Position numbers and translations under genes: made by a program | The notes under the pieces: model-generated | Databases searched by the model: none | The model's input: only the letters and a program-made list of their open reading frames with translations | Told to the model about the DNA's origin: nothing | NCBI RefSeq assembly: GCF_014076415.1 | Contig: NZ_CP043568.1 | Location: 310,001-374,000 of the forward strand | Length of the DNA: 64,000 nt | Reading direction: 5' to 3' | Source: Comamonas testosteroni | GTDB lineage: Bacteria > Pseudomonadota > Gammaproteobacteria > Burkholderiales > Burkholderiaceae_C | Part shown: positions 19,078-26,285 of the stretch, in pieces | Layout of the letters: each line of letters starts with the position of its first letter | Position numbering within the stretch: the first letter of the stretch is position 1

Positions 19078-20526
19078 ATGTCCCGCTACGACAACCTCAT
19101 CAACGGCCAATGGACGGCCGCCATCAGCTACAGCACCAACACCAACCCCAGCGACCTGTCAGATGTGATCGGCGAGTACGCCCAGGGCGGTGCATCCGAT
19201 GTGCAGGCCGCCGTGGCCGCCGCCGCGGCCGCGTTTCCGGCCTGGTCCACCTCGGGCATCCAGGCGCGCTCCGATGCCCTGGACAAGATCGGTACGGAAA
19301 TCCTGGCGCGCAAGGCCGAACTCGGCGAGCTGCTGGCCCGCGAAGAAGGCAAGACCCTGCCCGAAGCCATTGGCGAAGTCGGCCGCGCCGGTCAGATCTT
19401 CAAGTTCTTTGCCGGCGAGTGCCTGCGCCTCACTGGCGAGACCGTGCCTTCGGTGCGCCCCGGCATCGGTGTGGAGATCACGCGCGAGCCCATCGGCGTG
19501 GTCGGCCTGATCACGCCCTGGAACTTCCCCATCGCCATCCCGGCCTGGAAGATCGCTCCGGCCCTGGCTTTTGGCAACTGCGTGGTCCTGAAGCCCGCCG
19601 ATCTGGTGCCCGGCAGCGCCTGGGCCCTGGCCGACATCATCCACCGCTCGGGCATCCCCGCCGGCGTGTTCAACCTGGTCATGGGCCCGGGCCGCGTGAT
19701 CGGCGAAGCCCTGGTGAATCATGCCGATGTGGCGGCCATCAGCTTCACGGGTTCGACGGGCGTGGGCCGCGGCATTGCCGAAGCCTGCGTCAAAAGCGGC
19801 AAGAAGGTGCAGCTGGAGATGGGCGGCAAGAACCCCCAGATCGTGCTGGACGATGCCGACCTCGCCCAGGCCGTGGAGCTGTCGGCCCAGAGCGGCTTCT
19901 ACTCCACCGGCCAGCGCTGCACGGCATCGAGTCGCCTCATCGTCACCGACAAGATCTACCCGGCCTTCATCGAAGCCCTGCAGGCGCGCATGGCGCGCAT
20001 CAAGGTCGGCGATGCACGCGCCGCCGGCACCGACATGGGGCCCGTGGTCAGCCAGGCCCAGCTGGAGCAGGATCTGAGCTATGTGGAAATCGCCAAGGCC
20101 GAAGGCGCGCGCCTGGCCGCTGGCGGCATCCGCGTCGCCTGCCACACGGGCAGCGGCAAGGACGGCTTCTACATGGCGCCCACGCTGTTCGTGGACACCG
20201 AAGCCGGCATGCGCATCAACCGCGAAGAAGTCTTCGGCCCCGTGGCCAGCGTGATCCGCGTCAAGGACTACGAAGAGGCCCTGGCCATGTCCAACGACAC
20301 GCCGTTCGGCCTGTCGGCCGGCATTGCCACAACCAGCCTCAAGTACGCCACCCACTTCAAGCGCCACAGCCAGGCCGGCATGGTCATGGTCAACCTGCCT
20401 ACGGCGGGGGTGGACTACCACGTGCCGTTTGGCGGTCGCAAGGGCAGCAGCTACGGCCCGCGCGAGCAGGGCCGCCATGCCCAGGAGTTCTACACCACGG
20501 TGAAGACGGCCTATACGCTGGCCTGA
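19078..20526 (+). CDS. 2-Oxoglutarate semialdehyde dehydrogenase (aldehyde dehydrogenase family)
   Basis: The 482-residue enzyme has the aldehyde dehydrogenase signatures: catalytic Cys281 in STGQRCTASSR, general base Glu247 in QLEMGGKNPQ, and the cofactor region FTGSTGVGRGIAEAC. Family and context point to oxidation of 2,5-dioxopentanoate to 2-oxoglutarate, the last step of the pathway started by GarD and GudD and continued by KdgD. The start at 19078 follows a purine-poor leader (TTACGGAGTACCCC). The long open frame upstream comes from the repeat. A strong terminator follows 40 bases after the stop, so this closes the rightward unit. Confidence 0.93.
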   Translation: MSRYDNLINGQWTAAISYSTNTNPSDLSDVIGEYAQGGASDVQAAVAAAAAAFPAWSTSGIQARSDALDKIGTEILARKAELGELLAREEGKTLPEAIGEVGRAGQIFKFFAGECLRLTGETVPSVRPGIGVEITREPIGVVGLITPWNFPIAIPAWKIAPALAFGNCVVLKPADLVPGSAWALADIIHRSGIPAGVFNLVMGPGRVIGEALVNHADVAAISFTGSTGVGRGIAEACVKSGKKVQLEMGGKNPQIVLDDADLAQAVELSAQSGFYSTGQRCTASSRLIVTDKIYPAFIEALQARMARIKVGDARAAGTDMGPVVSQAQLEQDLSYVEIAKAEGARLAAGGIRVACHTGSGKDGFYMAPTLFVDTEAGMRINREEVFGPVASVIRVKDYEEALAMSNDTPFGLSAGIATTSLKYATHFKRHSQAGMVMVNLPTAGVDYHVPFGGRKGSSYGPREQGRHAQEFYTTVKTAYTLA

Positions 20527-20566
20527 GCGCGGCCCTGAAGGACTCTCCGGTTTGCTGCTTCTCCTT

Positions 20567-20590
20567 GCCGGGCCTTGTGCCCGGCTTTTT
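20567..20590 (+). terminator. Rho-independent terminator of the aldarate operon
   Basis: The stem GCCGGGC / GCCCGGC with loop CTTGT is followed directly by TTTTT. It lies between the aldehyde dehydrogenase gene and the convergent lrgB gene. Confidence 0.85.
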
Positions 20591-20635
20591 GATGGTGCCG
20601 CAGCGCCTGCAACGTCTGCGTTGCAAGCTATGGCT

Positions 20636-21331
20636 TCAGAAGAAGATCACACGTACCCAGGGAGCTGCCAGCACGTTCACGGCGCCAGCAATCATCATCA
20701 CCAGCGATGCCATCACGGCCTGCACCTCGCCGGCCTGGCGCGCGCGGGCCACTCCGCTGCCATGGGCGGCTCCGCCCCAGCTGGCGCCCGTGGCCAGCTT
20801 GCTGCGGATGCGGGGCAGCACACGCAGCACGGTCTCGCCCAGCAGCATGGCACTGACACCGGTCAGCAGCACGAACAGCGCCGCCAGATCGGTGGGGCCG
20901 CCCAGCACTTTCTCGGCCTCGATTGCAAACGGTGTCGTGATGCTGCGCACGGCCAGGCCTTTTTGCAGCGCCTCGGACAGGCCGAACATATCGGCAAACG
21001 CAATGGTGGTGGAGATGGAGACCAGGCTGGCCACGACCACGCCGGTGGCTATCGACATCCAGTGCTTGCGCAGCAGCTTGCGGTTCTCGTACAGAGGCAG
21101 AGCAAATGCCACCGTAGTGGGGCCCAGCAGCCAGACCAGCCAGTGGGTCTGGGCAATGTACTGCGGGTAGCTGACATGGGTCAGCAGCGACAGACCGATC
21201 AGCACCATGGGGGTGGCGACTATGGGCATCAGCAGCGGGTGGGGATGCTTGCGATACAGGCGCTTGTTGACCCCGTAACAGGCCACGGTGGCCAGCAGCG
21301 ACAGCAGGCCGATGACTTCATTCGACAGCAT
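20636..21331 (-). CDS. lrgB: LrgB/CidB family membrane protein
   Basis: The 231-residue polytopic inner-membrane protein has about seven hydrophobic segments. The family motif LAVRSITTPFAIE is near residue 130 and FVLLTGVSAMLLGE near 155. LrgB proteins work with LrgA as holin/antiholin-like or metabolite-export pairs; the substrate in betaproteobacteria is not settled. It follows lrgA with a 3-bp gap, so the two are co-translated. The divergent LysR gene is the likely regulator. Confidence 0.9.
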   Translation of the reverse strand: MLSNEVIGLLSLLATVACYGVNKRLYRKHPHPLLMPIVATPMVLIGLSLLTHVSYPQYIAQTHWLVWLLGPTTVAFALPLYENRKLLRKHWMSIATGVVVASLVSISTTIAFADMFGLSEALQKGLAVRSITTPFAIEAEKVLGGPTDLAALFVLLTGVSAMLLGETVLRVLPRIRSKLATGASWGGAAHGSGVARARQAGEVQAVMASLVMMIAGAVNVLAAPWVRVIFF

Positions 21332-21334
21332 GGC

Positions 21335-21811
21335 TTAGTCCTCGTTCAGGGCAGCGGCATCGCGGCTGGACTTGCGCCTTGCCAGCCACAACTCGAAGCG
21401 ATAGACACGATCGACCGCCAGCGCGGTCACAGCCATCACGCAGGCTGTGCTGGCCACGATGACGGCCAGAATGCGCAAGCCCTGGTGGCGGATCAGATCG
21501 GGGTATTCGGTGACCACCAGCATGGCGGGCACGAAGAACAGCAGCATCTCTGCCAGCAGCCAGTTGGTGCCGCCTTGCAGCCAGCGTGCTTTGACCAGGC
21601 CCGAAAAAAGGCCCACGGCCAGCAGGCCGAAACCGATCAGACCGGCCGGCATGCTCCAGCCGAAATGCTGGCGCAGCACATCCATGGCAATCCAGATGGC
21701 GCTGAGCAGGCACACTTGCAGCACGGCCTTGAGCAGTTGCCAGAGTGTCTGGGCAAAAGAATGGCTGTCGCCCTGGGCGCGAGGAGCGACAGCTTCCGTA
21801 ATCTGTGACAT
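21335..21811 (-). CDS. lrgA: LrgA/CidA family membrane protein
   Basis: The 158-residue protein has four hydrophobic segments and the family stretch MPAGLIGFGLLAVGLFSG (about residues 53-70), with LLAEMLLFFVPAMLVV after it. The start at 21811 (MSQITEA) is preferred. An upstream in-frame ATG at 21871 would place the inverted repeat at 21813-21835 inside the coding region and nearly abut the divergent LysR gene. It is a small membrane partner of LrgB, probably regulated by the divergent LysR protein. Confidence 0.87.
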   Translation of the reverse strand: MSQITEAVAPRAQGDSHSFAQTLWQLLKAVLQVCLLSAIWIAMDVLRQHFGWSMPAGLIGFGLLAVGLFSGLVKARWLQGGTNWLLAEMLLFFVPAMLVVTEYPDLIRHQGLRILAVIVASTACVMAVTALAVDRVYRFELWLARRKSSRDAAALNED

Positions 21812-21812
21812 G

Positions 21813-21835
21813 GGTGAAATTCTAGGGTTTTCACC
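21813..21835. promoter_or_regulatory. Inverted repeat in the lrgA-lysR gap, candidate operator
   Basis: GGTGAAA and TTTCACC lie 9 bp apart, right next to the lrgA start. The rest of the 77-bp gap is AT-rich (TTCATAAAATGACTTATTTTC), unlike the GC-rich surroundings, as expected for back-to-back promoters under a LysR regulator. Confidence 0.5.
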
Positions 21836-21888
21836 TATATTCATAAAATGACTTATTTTCATTTTTTCCATGCGTAAAAGGAATTGTC

Positions 21889-22803
21889 ATGGACTTGCGT
21901 GCCCTGCGTTACTTCATTGAGGTCGTGCGCCAGAACGGCTTCACCCGCGCGGCCGAAACCCTGCATGTGACCCAGCCCACCATCAGCAAGATGGTCAAGG
22001 CGCTGGAGGACGAATTCGGTGGTCGCCTGTTGCTGCGCGAAGGCCGGGGCGTGCAGCTGACCGACGCAGGTCAGGTGGTCTATGACCGCGGACTGGAGAT
22101 TCTGGAGCAGGCCCAGCTGCTGCGCCGACAGGTGGCCGAGGTGGATCACATCACGCGCGGCGAGCTGTCCCTTGGCATCATGCCCACCACGGGCCATTAC
22201 ATGGCGCCGGTGATTGCGCTGTTCCAGCAGCGCTATCCGGGTGTGAACCTGCAGGTCAACGAGCAGGGGGCGCGTGCCCAGTACCAGCTGATCCAGGAAG
22301 GCAAACTGGACATGGCGCTGGGCCTGTTCGCGGCCCCCGATCCGGCGCTGGAGCGCTACACCGTGGCGCGCCAGAAGACGCGTGTGGTGCTGCCTGCCCA
22401 GCAGGTGTCGGACCCAGGTCAGCCCATGCGCTGGAGCGATCTGCGCGACCTGCCGTTTGTGCTCTACACCTCGGACTTTGCGCTGCACGAGCATGTGCTG
22501 CAGCAATGCGAGGCAGCGGGCTTCACGCCACAGGTCAAGCTGCAGACGCGCTACTGGGATTTCATAGGCCATCTGGTCGCGGCCCGGGTGGGCGTGGCCG
22601 TGATGTTCGAGCATGTCATCGCCCGCTATGACCCGCAGCGCGTGGCCAGCCGCCCCCTGGTGGAGCCCGAGATCCCCTGGGATGTGGCGCTGATGTGGCG
22701 GCCCGGCTATCTGTCGCGTGCGGCCCAGGCCTGGCTCAACTGCGTGCGTGAGGTGTATCCACAGCCGCTCCTCGGTGCTGCGTTCCCGGATTTTCAAAAC
22801 TAA
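21889..22803 (+). CDS. LysR family transcriptional regulator
   Basis: The 304-residue protein has the LysR helix-turn-helix at its start (ALRYFIEVVRQNGFTRAAET, then VTQPTISKMVKALE) and an effector-binding domain from about residue 90. It is divergent from lrgAB and therefore resembles the CidR/LrgAB arrangement, in which a LysR protein responds to acetate or pyruvate-derived signals. The signal here is unknown. The start ATG has AAAAGGAATTGTC before it. Confidence 0.9.
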   Translation: MDLRALRYFIEVVRQNGFTRAAETLHVTQPTISKMVKALEDEFGGRLLLREGRGVQLTDAGQVVYDRGLEILEQAQLLRRQVAEVDHITRGELSLGIMPTTGHYMAPVIALFQQRYPGVNLQVNEQGARAQYQLIQEGKLDMALGLFAAPDPALERYTVARQKTRVVLPAQQVSDPGQPMRWSDLRDLPFVLYTSDFALHEHVLQQCEAAGFTPQVKLQTRYWDFIGHLVAARVGVAVMFEHVIARYDPQRVASRPLVEPEIPWDVALMWRPGYLSRAAQAWLNCVREVYPQPLLGAAFPDFQN

Positions 22804-22860
22804 TAGCTGTATTCCTATGTCCAGTAAGCGATACAAGGCATTCTGATGCTTGATGTCAGC
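22801..22860 (+). repeat. Family B GATAGCT repeat, diverged copy
   Basis: AACTAATAGCTGTATTCC begins at the stop of the LysR gene, and AAGGCATTCTGATGCTTGATG follows. Similarity to the better copies is limited to the TAGCTG core and the late GCTTGATG. Confidence 0.4.
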
Positions 22861-22888
22861 CCTGGCCTTTGTTGCTAAGCTCGTCGCC

Positions 22889-23524
22889 ATGCCCCGCCCG
22901 TTCTCTTCCAATCGCTCCAGCAACTTGCGCCGCAGCACCGTGGTGCGCCAGCCCGCGCCCCGGCCTGAGGTCACACGTCTGCTGTGCTTTCACAAGCCCT
23001 ATGGAGTGCTCAGCCAGTTCACGCCCGAGGGCAAGTGGCAGGGCCTTAAGGACTGGATCGATGTGCCCGGTGTCTATGTGGCGGGCCGGCTCGATGCCGA
23101 CAGCGAAGGCCTGCTGCTGCTGACCAATGACGGCCAGTTGCAGGCCCGCATTGCCGACCCGCGCCACAAGATGGAGAAGACCTACTGGGTGCAGGTCGAA
23201 GGGGTGCCGGACGAGACGGCGCTGCAGCGCCTGCGCGAGGGCGTGGAGTTGAGCGACGGCAAGACCCTGCCCGCGAAGGCCCGCCTGATAGACCCCCAGC
23301 CCGGCATGTGGCCGCGCAACCCGCCGATTCGCGTGCGCCAGAACATTCCCGATTGCTGGATCGAGCTCATCATCCGCGAGGGCAGGAACCGCCAGGTGCG
23401 CCGCATGACGGCAGCCGTCGGCCACCCCACGCTGAGGCTGGTGCGCATGGCCGTGGGGCCTTATTCGATTGAAGGGCTGGAGCCTGGCCAGTGGCTGGAT
23501 GTGTTGCCGCTCAGTGGTTCTTAG
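22889..23524 (+). CDS. rluE: 23S rRNA pseudouridine synthase, RluE type
   Basis: The 211-residue protein is a RsuA/RluE-family pseudouridine synthase. GRLDADSEGLLLLTNDG carries the catalytic Asp69, LCFHKPYGVLSQF opens the core, and IREGRNRQVRRMTAAVGHP is the C-terminal family motif. RluE modifies U2457 of 23S rRNA in E. coli. There is no N-terminal S4 domain, as expected for RluE. The start at 22889 (MPRPFSS) is chosen over an upstream ATG at 22850. Its last 4 bases overlap the end of the convergent gene at 23521. Confidence 0.87.
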   Translation: MPRPFSSNRSSNLRRSTVVRQPAPRPEVTRLLCFHKPYGVLSQFTPEGKWQGLKDWIDVPGVYVAGRLDADSEGLLLLTNDGQLQARIADPRHKMEKTYWVQVEGVPDETALQRLREGVELSDGKTLPAKARLIDPQPGMWPRNPPIRVRQNIPDCWIELIIREGRNRQVRRMTAAVGHPTLRLVRMAVGPYSIEGLEPGQWLDVLPLSGS

Positions 23525-24606
23525 CGCAGAGTATCGAGCCGCTGCAGCTCATCTTCATCTTCCGGCAAGGCAGCAGCCTGCCAGCGCGGCAGAGCCGGCC
23601 AGGGGCGAAAGCGATTCCAGCCCATTTGCACCTCCTGCAGGTTGCCCCGTAGCAAGGGAAGAGCGGTCGTCAGCTCGGATTGGCGAGTGCGCACGCATTC
23701 GCGCAGCGATTGCATGGCTTGCTGGCCACGCCCGAAAAAGCGCTGTCTGCCCAACCAGTCGGGGGAGGGCTGGCATTGGGCATAGGCCAGTGGCAGGCTG
23801 CTGGCCTCTCCTTCCACCACGGAAATCAGGGCCTGCAGATGCATGTTGAGCTGCTCATACGGCATCAGGCCCGCCAGTTGCAGCTCCAGCGCATCCTCAT
23901 GAAAACGATAGCGTGCGGGCAGGGCGGCGCTCAGGGTATAGCTGCTGCCGCTGCGCGAGCGGGCACGGTGACTCAGGATGCGGCTGCCTTGCTCCAGTAT
24001 CGGGCGGACCAACTGCAACAAGGCCTGCTGGTGCTCGGCATCGTTGTGCTTCAGGGGGATGCGCAGCCGCGTGCTGTCATAGCCGCGCCATTGCTCGCGC
24101 CAGACCATCCAGCCCGCCGTATGCGGTACGAAGAAAATCAGGGTGATCAGGCAGAGCATGGGCACAATGCCCGCCCCTAGCGACCAGGCCGCCCTGATCT
24201 CGGCAGCGGCAGCGGCCTCCTCACCCAGGCTGACGAGATTGCCGCTCAGCTTGATGAGGGTGGCAAGACTGATGGCAAACACCAGACCACAGATCAAAGA
24301 AAGCTGCTCGGGCGAATAAAGGCTATCGGGCAGATGAATCAGGGTGGCCAGTGCGGCAGCGCATCCCAGCAGGGTCACGGCTGCGGACAGCAGATAAAAC
24401 AGGGCGCAAGGGGCCTGCTGCTGGATATCGAGAGCCGGGTTCTGTTCCAGCTCGCGCCGCAACTGCCTGTGGCGCCACCAGCGCAGCGGCTGCCAGAGCA
24501 GGGCTCTGACCGCCAGGCCGGCGAGCATGCTGATGAACAGCGCCGAAAAAGCCCATAGCAGCAAGGCTGCCACCAACAAGATACCCAGTCCGACCAACCA
24601 GTTCAT
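23521..24606 (-). CDS. Unrecognised four-helix membrane protein
   Basis: I do not recognise this 361-residue protein. Four hydrophobic segments are visible: residues about 3-28, 66-92, 100-128 and 142-168. A soluble C-terminal half of about 190 residues follows, with many Gln, Leu and Arg. A basic stretch (PLRWWRHRQLRRELEQ) lies between the first two segments. There is no signal for an enzyme active site. It overlaps the convergent rluE gene by 4 bp. A family B repeat lies 18 bp upstream of the start. It may be a structural or sensory inner-membrane protein, but no function is supported. Confidence 0.75.
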   Translation of the reverse strand: MNWLVGLGILLVAALLLWAFSALFISMLAGLAVRALLWQPLRWWRHRQLRRELEQNPALDIQQQAPCALFYLLSAAVTLLGCAAALATLIHLPDSLYSPEQLSLICGLVFAISLATLIKLSGNLVSLGEEAAAAAEIRAAWSLGAGIVPMLCLITLIFFVPHTAGWMVWREQWRGYDSTRLRIPLKHNDAEHQQALLQLVRPILEQGSRILSHRARSRSGSSYTLSAALPARYRFHEDALELQLAGLMPYEQLNMHLQALISVVEGEASSLPLAYAQCQPSPDWLGRQRFFGRGQQAMQSLRECVRTRQSELTTALPLLRGNLQEVQMGWNRFRPWPALPRWQAAALPEDEDELQRLDTLR

Positions 24607-24623
24607 TACCGCGATTGTCCTTT

Positions 24624-24650
24624 TGAATTGATAGCTGCTTGCGCTTGATG
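24624..24650 (+). repeat. Family B GATAGCT repeat, clear copy
   Basis: TTGAATTGATAGCTGCTTGC followed by GCTTGATG is the clearest form of the 5' half of this element. The 3' half (an AAGCGC... complement) is not intact here. Confidence 0.65.
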
Positions 24651-24680
24651 AGCAATCGTTTCAGCGTGTCTTACATGAAA

Positions 24681-24712
24681 AAACGCGCTGCCTGCAACCG
24701 CAGGTCAGCGCG
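24681..24712 (-). terminator. Rho-independent terminator of the secreted-protein gene at 24731
   Basis: The stem CGCGCTGaCCTGC / GCAGGCAGCGCG (minus strand) has a 4-base loop and one bulged base, followed by a run of six T. Confidence 0.8.
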
Positions 24713-24730
24713 ATGCTTGAAGGCTGCAGG

Positions 24731-25213
24731 TCAGTTGCAGGTCTTGTTGTTGGCGCCGTGCATGCCGGCGGCCTTGGCATCGGCTTCGCTCATGTACTTG
24801 CCGTTCTTGGTCGTGCCGTAGAAACGGGTGCCGGGGCAGTGATAGATCTTGCTGTCCTCATTGGCCCAGACCTTGCCTGCACCGCCGCCTGGTGCTGCAG
24901 TCTTGGCAGGCTTTGCGCCTGCAGCAGCCTTGGCCGTGGCATCCTGATCAATGCCCTTGCGGCCCGAGCAAGCTCCCTTGGAGGACGCAGCGCTCATGGT
25001 GGAGCCATCCTTGCAGACAAAGGTCTGCATGTCCGCCTTGGCAGCAGCAGGGGCCGGCGCAGCCTTTGCTGCCGGTTCTGCCGCCGGCTTGGCGGGCATG
25101 GGGGCTGTTTTGGCGGCCGGCGCAGCAGGAGCCGCCGCCGGTGCCTGGGCAAGGCTCGCCCATGAGCTGCTGACCAGGGCTGAAGCCAGGCAAATCTTCC
25201 ATAAATTGCGCAT
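24731..25213 (-). CDS. Secreted Ala/Pro/Lys-rich protein with two cysteine-bearing motifs
   Basis: The 160-residue protein has a signal peptide (about 1-23, cleavage after SLAQ or near it) and a low-complexity Ala-Pro-Lys linker (about 24-60). A first module reads CKDGSTMSAASSKGACSGRKG, like the DUF3761 family. After a second linker comes a C-terminal module with YHCPGTRFYGTTKNGKYMSE and a final Cys. Each module has two cysteines that could form a disulfide. It is probably periplasmic; its function is unknown. Its own terminator and the lack of close co-directional partners suggest a single-gene unit. Confidence 0.8.
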   Translation of the reverse strand: MRNLWKICLASALVSSSWASLAQAPAAAPAAPAAKTAPMPAKPAAEPAAKAAPAPAAAKADMQTFVCKDGSTMSAASSKGACSGRKGIDQDATAKAAAGAKPAKTAAPGGGAGKVWANEDSKIYHCPGTRFYGTTKNGKYMSEADAKAAGMHGANNKTCN

Positions 25214-25304
25214 ACGAACTCCCTCCAGTGATGTGATGTCACAAGGCGTGACAGGCGCATGCTGCTACGGAAGACCTGATTCCGCAAGCCTCGGCCGTCA
25301 GGAT

Positions 25305-25943
25305 TCAGGTCCCGCTGACATAGGGGTTCAGCTTGCGCTCGCGGCCGAAGCTGCTTTCCGGGCCGTGCCCGGGGATGAAGATCGTCTGATCGCCCATGGG
25401 CCACAGGCGCTGCACGATGGAGTCGATGAGCTGCTGATGGTTGCCCTGCGGGAAGTCCGTGCGGCCTATGCTGCCCGCAAACAGCACATCGCCGACAAAG
25501 GCGCGGTCGATCTGCGGTGAGTGGAACACCACATGGCCGGGCGTGTGACCTGGGCAGTGGCGCACGTTCAGCGTTTCCTGGCCGATGCTCACCGTATCGC
25601 CATCATGCAGCCAGCGTGAGGGCACAAAAGGCTCGGAGTGGGGAAAGCCGAACATGGCGCCCTGTTGAGGCAGACCGTCGATCCAGAACTGGTCGCCCTC
25701 ATGCGGGCCGATGATGGGCAGCTCGTGCTTGGCCGCCAGCTCGCTGGTGCCGCCCGCGTGGTCGATATGGGCGTGGGTGATCCAGATGGCCTTGAGATTC
25801 AGGCCCAGGCGCTCCACCTCCCACTCGATCTGCTCGATATCTCCGCCAGGGTCGATGACGGCCGCATCCATGGTCTGGTCGCACCAGACGAGAGAGCAGT
25901 TCTGTTGGAAGGCGGTGACGGGGACAGTGTGATATTGCAACAT
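25305..25943 (-). CDS. Metallo-beta-lactamase-fold hydrolase, glyoxalase II-like
   Basis: The 212-residue cytoplasmic protein has the metal-binding motif THAHIDHAGG (about residues 56-65), CPGHTPGHVVFH (second His) and FVGDVLFAGSIGRTDFP (bridging Asp), with the last His in FIPGHGPESSFG. This is the YcbL-like short glyoxalase II group. It may hydrolyse lactoylglutathione or another thioester. The start at 25943 (MLQYHTVPVTAFQQNC) is the usual one; an open frame upstream lacks a conserved sequence. It is transcribed alone, divergent from pntA. Confidence 0.9.
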   Translation of the reverse strand: MLQYHTVPVTAFQQNCSLVWCDQTMDAAVIDPGGDIEQIEWEVERLGLNLKAIWITHAHIDHAGGTSELAAKHELPIIGPHEGDQFWIDGLPQQGAMFGFPHSEPFVPSRWLHDGDTVSIGQETLNVRHCPGHTPGHVVFHSPQIDRAFVGDVLFAGSIGRTDFPQGNHQQLIDSIVQRLWPMGDQTIFIPGHGPESSFGRERKLNPYVSGT

Positions 25944-26285
25944 GGGTGACTTGTATTTTTCGGGCGTTTGCGTAGTCTCGCGGTCAGCGAACCCCGCAAG
26001 CATGACACGGCATGACACGCGCATCAAAAATGCCCGCTCAGATTCTGGCGTCATCCCTCATATGAGCTAGCATGGATGCGAGTGCCCCATTTTGGTGCGG
26101 GCTGCTAAAACGTATTTGTGCTGCAAGGCAGCGGGCAGTCGCTTCATGGGAAGCGGCCCGACACAGTTTCAAGATCGTTCAGGCCGTGCCAATGCCCATG
26201 CAATACAAGTTCCTCCCACGGGCAGGAATGGCAGGAGATGGGGCGGTCTGGAGGAAAACCGTTTTTAAACTCCAGGAGACTCTGC

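Noticed and set aside
19110..21170. Long plus-strand frame overlapping the aldehyde dehydrogenase and lrgB genes
   Set aside because: It is a shifted frame within the dehydrogenase gene, Arg-rich, and runs through the terminator at 20567.
20636..21811. Phage holin/antiholin genes as a prophage remnant
   Set aside because: The genes are chromosomal lrgAB with a LysR regulator. No phage structural, integrase or lysis genes are near.
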